From Ceratobasidium sp. AG-K (Eukaryota > Basidiomycota > Agaricomycetes > Cantharellales > Ceratobasidiaceae): a stretch of DNA of 64,000 nt. The stretch spans positions 434,001 through 498,000 of the forward strand of contig JAWNGF010000004.1 in the NCBI GenBank assembly GCA_037039685.1, written 5' to 3'. Shown one piece after another: positions 59,287-64,000 of the stretch. The notes beneath the pieces were generated by a model. That model saw nothing but the letters and a program-made list of their open reading frames with translations. It had not been told where the DNA came from and searched no databases. Positions within the stretch are counted from its first letter, which is position 1. Every line of letters starts with the position of its first letter. Made by a program: the position numbers and the translations under genes.

Positions 59287-60249
59287 GCTTTAGCTGGGCG
59301 ATTTCGTCTTGCTGGACTTGTTATAGATTAAGGACCATGTCAATGCTTCAAATAACGTTGGGGATAGCTTGCTTTCCAAATTTAGGATGAGTGTAATTTC
59401 GGGGCCATAGTTAGCCTCGCCACTTATTTCCCCTCGCCCATCTCCTCCCTACTCCCACGTTCGTGCACACCTTGATAAGGTTTCAGCAAGGCTCGGACTG
59501 GGTGCCTTACAAGCAGGTTCTAGCCACAGCTTGTATGCAAGGCTCGTCATAGCCATGACTCCAGGCGGGATGCAAACGTGACCAGGTTGAGCAGAATTCT
59601 ACCCATGGGTCGCATGTACGCCCTAGCTCGGTTCTAATAAGCCTCCTTGGCGTCGCCCACGGTAACTGCCATAGAGGATGGCCGTGCAGCTTGCCTTTTG
59701 TGGAGCCAACGGGCGTCTGTGGCATTTCAGGCCCCTCCGGCCTTTGGTTCCCCACGATGTGGCATATGTAAGGTTGGATTCAGTGGCCCGTTGACGATGC
59801 GGTACCTTTCTCTGGAATGATCAAAACCTTGTTTTGTGGCCTTGGCGTCCATATTTGTATCGCATCCGAGGTCTGGCTGATCGTGAATCGACATCAGCTG
59901 TAGTAGTGTTGAAGGCAGGCAAAACTGAAGGTGTAAACAGGCAGATCTGCACGCTACCGTATACTGCTCAAACAACTTTATGCCCCGCCTATATGGCATG
60001 TTCTCGGAGAACATATCTCCGGAGAATGGTGGCCTCTATCTCCGTCTAGCGTTCGTATCGATAGGAGGACGTCAGGTGCGTATTATTGCCTCGGTGGCGA
60101 TGTTAGGCACGGATTTGCTTCGCTTCATCTGATCGAGGTCCGTCCCGACCCGAGCTTCTGCTCCAAGCTATCTGTCGGCATAAATTCATTCGGGTCCCTT
60201 CTCTGCTTTTCACCAGAAGATCACTGGATTATGATTGGAACGACTTGCA
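59287..60249. other. Intergenic, no gene recognised
   Basis: About 960 bp between member 3 and the broken member 4. The longer frames (59507-60049, both strands) show no family features. Confidence 0.4.
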
Positions 60250-61097
60250 ATGCGGATCTCAGCTCTCCTTACCGTCGTCCTGGCTGCGCGAGTTATAGCC
60301 AAAACACCACGGAACCAGTCCCGAACCTGGACCAGACTCGGAACCTGCATGGAGCATCAGACCGAACCAACGACTAGCGAACCACTGACAAGTGGTAGCT
60401 TTACCGCGTTAACCGTTAGTGAGACTGCCGATACCAGGCTGACTAGGCCCTCAGCTCCAACCACCACCTCACCCAGCGGCAGTGGGAGTTGCGTCCGGGG
60501 TGTCTCGCCAAATCGGCGTCCCAAGTTGGTTTCAAGAGTAGCGCAAATTTATCATGCACTTGTAATAGGTGCTCTCATGTAGTCCAGGTAGGTACTGAAT
60601 AGAGGGTAGCGGGACCTCTATGGCTATCGCCGAGGAATATTTTGAAAGGACTGCTTGTCCGAGGTTGAGAATTTGAACTGCGAGACGAGACTAATAGTCT
60701 ACTTGTAGGCGGACGAACCGATCGGCTTCGAGCCAGTCTCAATGTCGGCCCTTCTTTGTCATTGCCATGATACAAACTGATGCGCAGAGCAGCAGCCGAT
60801 AGCACGCCTTCTTCCACACGAACCGACGCTGAATTACTTACCGCGCTCACGGCTCAAACACTTGTCCTCACTTTGGGGGCGGCGATCACGCTCTCGAACG
60901 GATTTACCACGACTACCGTCTCCGGGTTCACAACTATCCGTTCCAGTCTAGTAGGAGGGTTGACAAGTGGTATCACAGCCGCAACATCTCCATCAAGCGA
61001 TAATGCTATTAGAGACCTGGACTGGGGCAAATGGGGTGGGATGGATGTGATGGTCGAGTTGAGTGTGACCGGAGGCATGATTGTGTTGGCTGTTTGA
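60250..61097 (+). pseudogene. CFEM surface protein (plus-strand group, member 4), pseudogene
   Basis: The signal peptide (MRISALLTVVLAARVIAK) and a degraded stalk are readable. At about 60497-60501 one base is missing (CGGGGTGTCTCG against the CVQGCL-type sequence of members 2 and 3), which shifts the frame within CFEM. In the repaired reading frame the DxxCxC site would be Asn. The second exon is replaced by a decayed stretch with stops (for example after PRLRI). The last exon (about 60794-61097) is still open: TALTAQTLVLTLGAAITLSNG and hydrophobic tail GGMIVLAV. A non-functional tandem copy. Confidence 0.8.
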
Positions 61098-62173
61098 GTT
61101 TGGGTCGGATAGTTTGTGAAATGAAAAAAAAAGATCCTTCAGTCTCGACAATATGCTCTGGCGAAGGAGAGTGCCAGACTTGTAACGCTCAAATGCGAAT
61201 TCTGAAGCGGCTCTTTTTTTCTTCATTCAGGCATATACGTCCTGGCGAGGCAAGGCCTTATAGTGTGACAGTACATGGTGGTGGGAGGGTTAGGGCCAGA
61301 TAGGAAAATCACGAATGAGATACAACAAGGGGATGTATATGATAGAATAGACGAGCACGGACGCTAACCTCGGGTACCAAACAAAAGACAATTAAATATA
61401 TGCTGAGAGTAAGCAGAAGGAACAGCTCTTGAAATGTATGCGCAGGGATTACACATTCAGTATTTGCAAATCAAAAACCGGGTAAACAATTACTCAGCGA
61501 TGTCGGAGGCTTTTGTGGAGGTTTTTAAGTCGAACTTGATTCGATAAACTGTGTTTCGCTCTGGAATTCCCGCCATCCTCTAGTCCATTCCCAGTTTTCG
61601 CCTGATGCTCCCGAAGCTGCGATTTGACCCTTGGGTACAGGTCGTAGTCGCCTCGGAGGTCCGAGGAGGTAAAGCGGTACAACGATCCCCGCAACCGCCT
61701 CGTTCCCAACGCATTCATTTGGTGAAATGTCAGCCTCGGCGCGTTTTGAGGTGCTTCAAATATTCAGTAATTCCCTTTTTTGAACGCTTCTACTCACATT
61801 CCATTCCCATAGTCGAGGTTGACAATATTGTATTTGGAAAGCACCGGCAGAATCAGGAGCTCTCTTGATCATGGTGTGTGCTTCAACAATTGGCCGGTGA
61901 AAACTAACATTTCGACCAGATCTCGGTATGTATCTCGTCAATCCGAGCAAATCGACCACTAGGTCGTAAGTGGTATGGGTTGACTTTATGGTCATGGCAC
62001 CGTAACCGTTGCAGATCACCGTTGGTCGGATAAAAGTAGAAGCGTGTGCCATCTTCGATTTGACGCAGTTCTGAATCCGATGACCAGCCGAGACCACTGT
62101 ATTTAAAACTCCGGGCTTCATATAAGAGCTACGCGTTTGCATGCAGCTCGTACTCATAACCTAGACCACAACC
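61098..62173. other. Intergenic upstream of aldehyde dehydrogenase, possible minus-strand coding relic
   Basis: The minus strand has a fragment with a plausible exon pair (about 61870-61794, KYNIVNLDYGNGM before a GTGAGT donor, and about 61727-61525, ADISPNECVGNEAV.. to a stop). The first fragment faintly resembles the start of R-type (ricin-B fold) lectin repeats, but no start or complete domain is found, so I do not call a gene. The last 100 bp hold the ALDH promoter. Confidence 0.3.
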
Positions 62174-64000
62174 ATGTCCGACTACACACATATTATCAAT
62201 GGCAAATCTGTCACTTCCCCTACCACGGTCGATGTGGTCAATCCCGCAACCTTGAAGACGATCGCCAAGGTACCGGTAGCAACCAAGGAACAAGTTAGTA
62301 AACGCGTTGATCAGACAATAAAACTGTGCTGACGGAGCATAAATCAAGCTTGATGAGGCTGTCGAGGCTGCACGCGCTGCTTTGCACGGCTGGTCTGCCA
62401 CGCCGGAAGAGGAGCGCGCCGCGGTTGTCAACAAAATCGCGGATATTCTCGAACAGAATCTCGAAGAGTACAAGAAGATGCTTACGTCTGAGCAAGGGAA
62501 GCCGGTGTGTACTTTATTTAACCTATCTTTACCTGACTAACCGCTGTTTTAGCTGGGCGATGCCCACTTTGAGATTGTAGCGGGGCTCATGTCGATGCGC
62601 CAGACAGCCAAGTTCCGACTGCCGGAAAAGGTGCTGCAGGATGACAACCAGTCGCGGATCATTGAGCGACGGGTACCAGTTGGAGTAGTAAGTGGAGATT
62701 ACGATCACCATACAAGTCACCTTGGTCTGAATTCTTCTAGTGTGGCGCTATCATTCCATGGTATGTTCACTAAATTCAACCAACAATATGTTTCCGTATT
62801 TATTTCTTCCAGGAACTTTCCAATTTCACTTCTCATCTGGAAACTCGCTCCATCAATTCTGGCCGGGAACACGATCATTATCAAGCCCTCTCCGTTTACA
62901 CCCCTCACGACACTTCGGTTTATCAAGGACATTCAGTCGGTCGTCCCACCGGGAGTCGTCAACGCCTTGAATGGAGATGATGGGCTTGGACCTTTGATCA
63001 CTACACATCCTGGGGTCGACAAGGTTAGCTTCACTGGGTCGACCGAAACGGGAAAAAAGGTCATGGCAAGCGCGAGCGCAGGACTGAAGCGCTTGACTTT
63101 GGAGCTTGGTGGGTAGTTTTCGGAACTTCGCTTGAGATGGGGTTGACTTCGGATCCTTAGGAGGGAACGATCCGGCCATTATTCTACCTGATGTTGACGT
63201 GGCGAAGCTGGTCCCGTGAGTAATTTTTTCGAGAATGAGATTGGGGGCTAAGCATATATATAGTGAAATATTCATTGCAGCGCTAATAGTAAGCCATCCT
63301 TCATTTGATAGATTTACAGCTCTGACGCACAACTAGAATAACGGTCAAACCTGTTAGTAGCAAGGAACTACCAAGTGGCTCGTACTAACCATCACTCCGC
63401 CTTCGATATAGGTCTGGCCGGTAAGTATATCCCTTCTAATCTAACCGGCAGAGCTCTCATGAACTCGCACAGCCAAGCGCCTGTACATTCACGAGAAGAT
63501 ATATGATCAGTTCCGTGACGAGCTCGTTAAGTTTGCTAAGTCTGTCAAGACTGGCAACGGGGCTGAACCGGGTGTTGGACTTGGGCCCGTTCAAAATAAA
63601 TTACAGTAAGAGAGCTTAATCGCCTGCAGATGCGTGTTCATGGATAAGCAATAGGTACCAGAAAGTTCTGTCATTCTTCGAGGATGCACATGCCAATGGC
63701 TACAAGTTCGCCCTTGGGGGAGAAGTGAACCCCAACCCCACTGATGGCCTCTTTGTGCCAGTGTCTTTCGTGGACAATCCTCCAGAGGATTCCAAGATTG
63801 TTCGCGAGGAACCATTTGGTCCCATTGTACCGTTGCTCAAATGGAGCGACGAGGCTGATGTTATTAAACGGGCCAGTAAGTCCTTTTATTTGTATCACCG
63901 CCAGCTAATCCTCATGATTTACTTAGATAATACTGCCTATGGATTATCAGCTACAGTATGGGGCAAAGACATTGACTCAGTCGAGAGAATTGCCAGGCAA
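62174..64000 (+). CDS. Aldehyde dehydrogenase (NAD(P)-dependent), 5' part; continues past the window
   Basis: Twelve exons are traced: 62174-62293, 62349-62504, 62553-62687, 62741-62760, 62813-63108, 63161-63215, 63264-63288, 63338-63353, 63412-63420, 63473-63605, 63655-63875 and 63927 onwards. About 420 residues are in view. Family blocks: INGKSVTSPTTVDVVNPAT, GVCGAIIPWNFP, VSFTGSTETGKKVM, catalytic base E241 in LELGG, and nucleophile C275 in NNGQTC (34 residues apart, as usual in the family). EEPFGPIVPL, NNTAYGLSATVW follow. Such enzymes oxidise aldehydes to acids in the cytosol; the exact substrate is not readable. The catalytic loop is encoded by tiny exons of 25, 16 and 9 nt. The last 50-60 residues lie outside the window. 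Confidence 0.93.

Noticed and set aside
61494..62157. Minus-strand gene upstream of the aldehyde dehydrogenase (possible R-type lectin)
   Set aside because: Only a weak resemblance of one short fragment; no start, no complete repeat and an upstream in-frame stop. Kept as a note in the intergenic entry.

Overview
The window reads as nuclear DNA of a filamentous basidiomycete. Nearly every gene is cut by many introns of about 50-60 nt with GT..AG ends, several exons are under 30 nt, and the families present (short tyrosinases, TPR-CHAT proteins, NACHT-WD40 NLR remnants, CFEM surface proteins, a CE2/GDSL esterase) are typical of Agaricomycetes. The impression is of a Rhizoctonia/Ceratobasidium-like genome. 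That placement is inference from gene content, not a sequence match. There are no prokaryotic features, and no rRNA, CRISPR array or convincing tRNA was seen. Gene models below were built by hand from splice signals, reading-frame phase and comparison of paralogues inside the window.

Layout. 0.6-8 kb: a tyrosinase relic, an MDR-family oxidoreductase (-), a 12-bp minisatellite, then two divergent tyrosinases (- and +), the second carrying a 1-nt frameshift. 8.4-16.6 kb: two tandem TPR-CHAT (caspase-like) genes whose CHAT ends have been homogenised. 16.9-21.3 kb: a tricalbin-like membrane-contact-site protein. 21.4-22.9 kb: a secreted CE2-like SGNH esterase (-). 23-26 kb: non-coding, with a duplicated segment and a MITE-like element. 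26.2-30.2 kb: a tandem pair of MFS transporters, the first a pseudogene.

30.3-61.1 kb is dominated by small secreted CFEM proteins. Eight lie on the minus strand (one lacking the CFEM module, one degenerate) and four on the plus strand (two intact, two broken). Most have a signal peptide, a Pro/Thr-rich stalk that in the array is built of repeated TTREP motifs, an eight-cysteine CFEM domain, and a hydrophobic C-terminal tail suggesting a GPI anchor. Two paralogous two-TM proteins of unknown function (46.8 and 51.6 kb) are interspersed, each next to a minus-strand CFEM gene, which suggests segmental duplication. A dead NLR (NACHT-WD40) remnant holding an in-frame MITE lies at 54.2-56.1 kb. An aldehyde dehydrogenase gene starts at 62.2 kb and runs off the end.

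Overall, nearly every family occurs in two or more local copies, often one live and one decayed. The most notable signals are the CFEM array (a constant 27-nt micro-exon and an Asp/Asn switch at the presumed heme-ligand position), the CHAT gene conversion, the exact four-repeat length difference between the CHAT paralogues, and the reading-frame-preserving MITE in the NLR.
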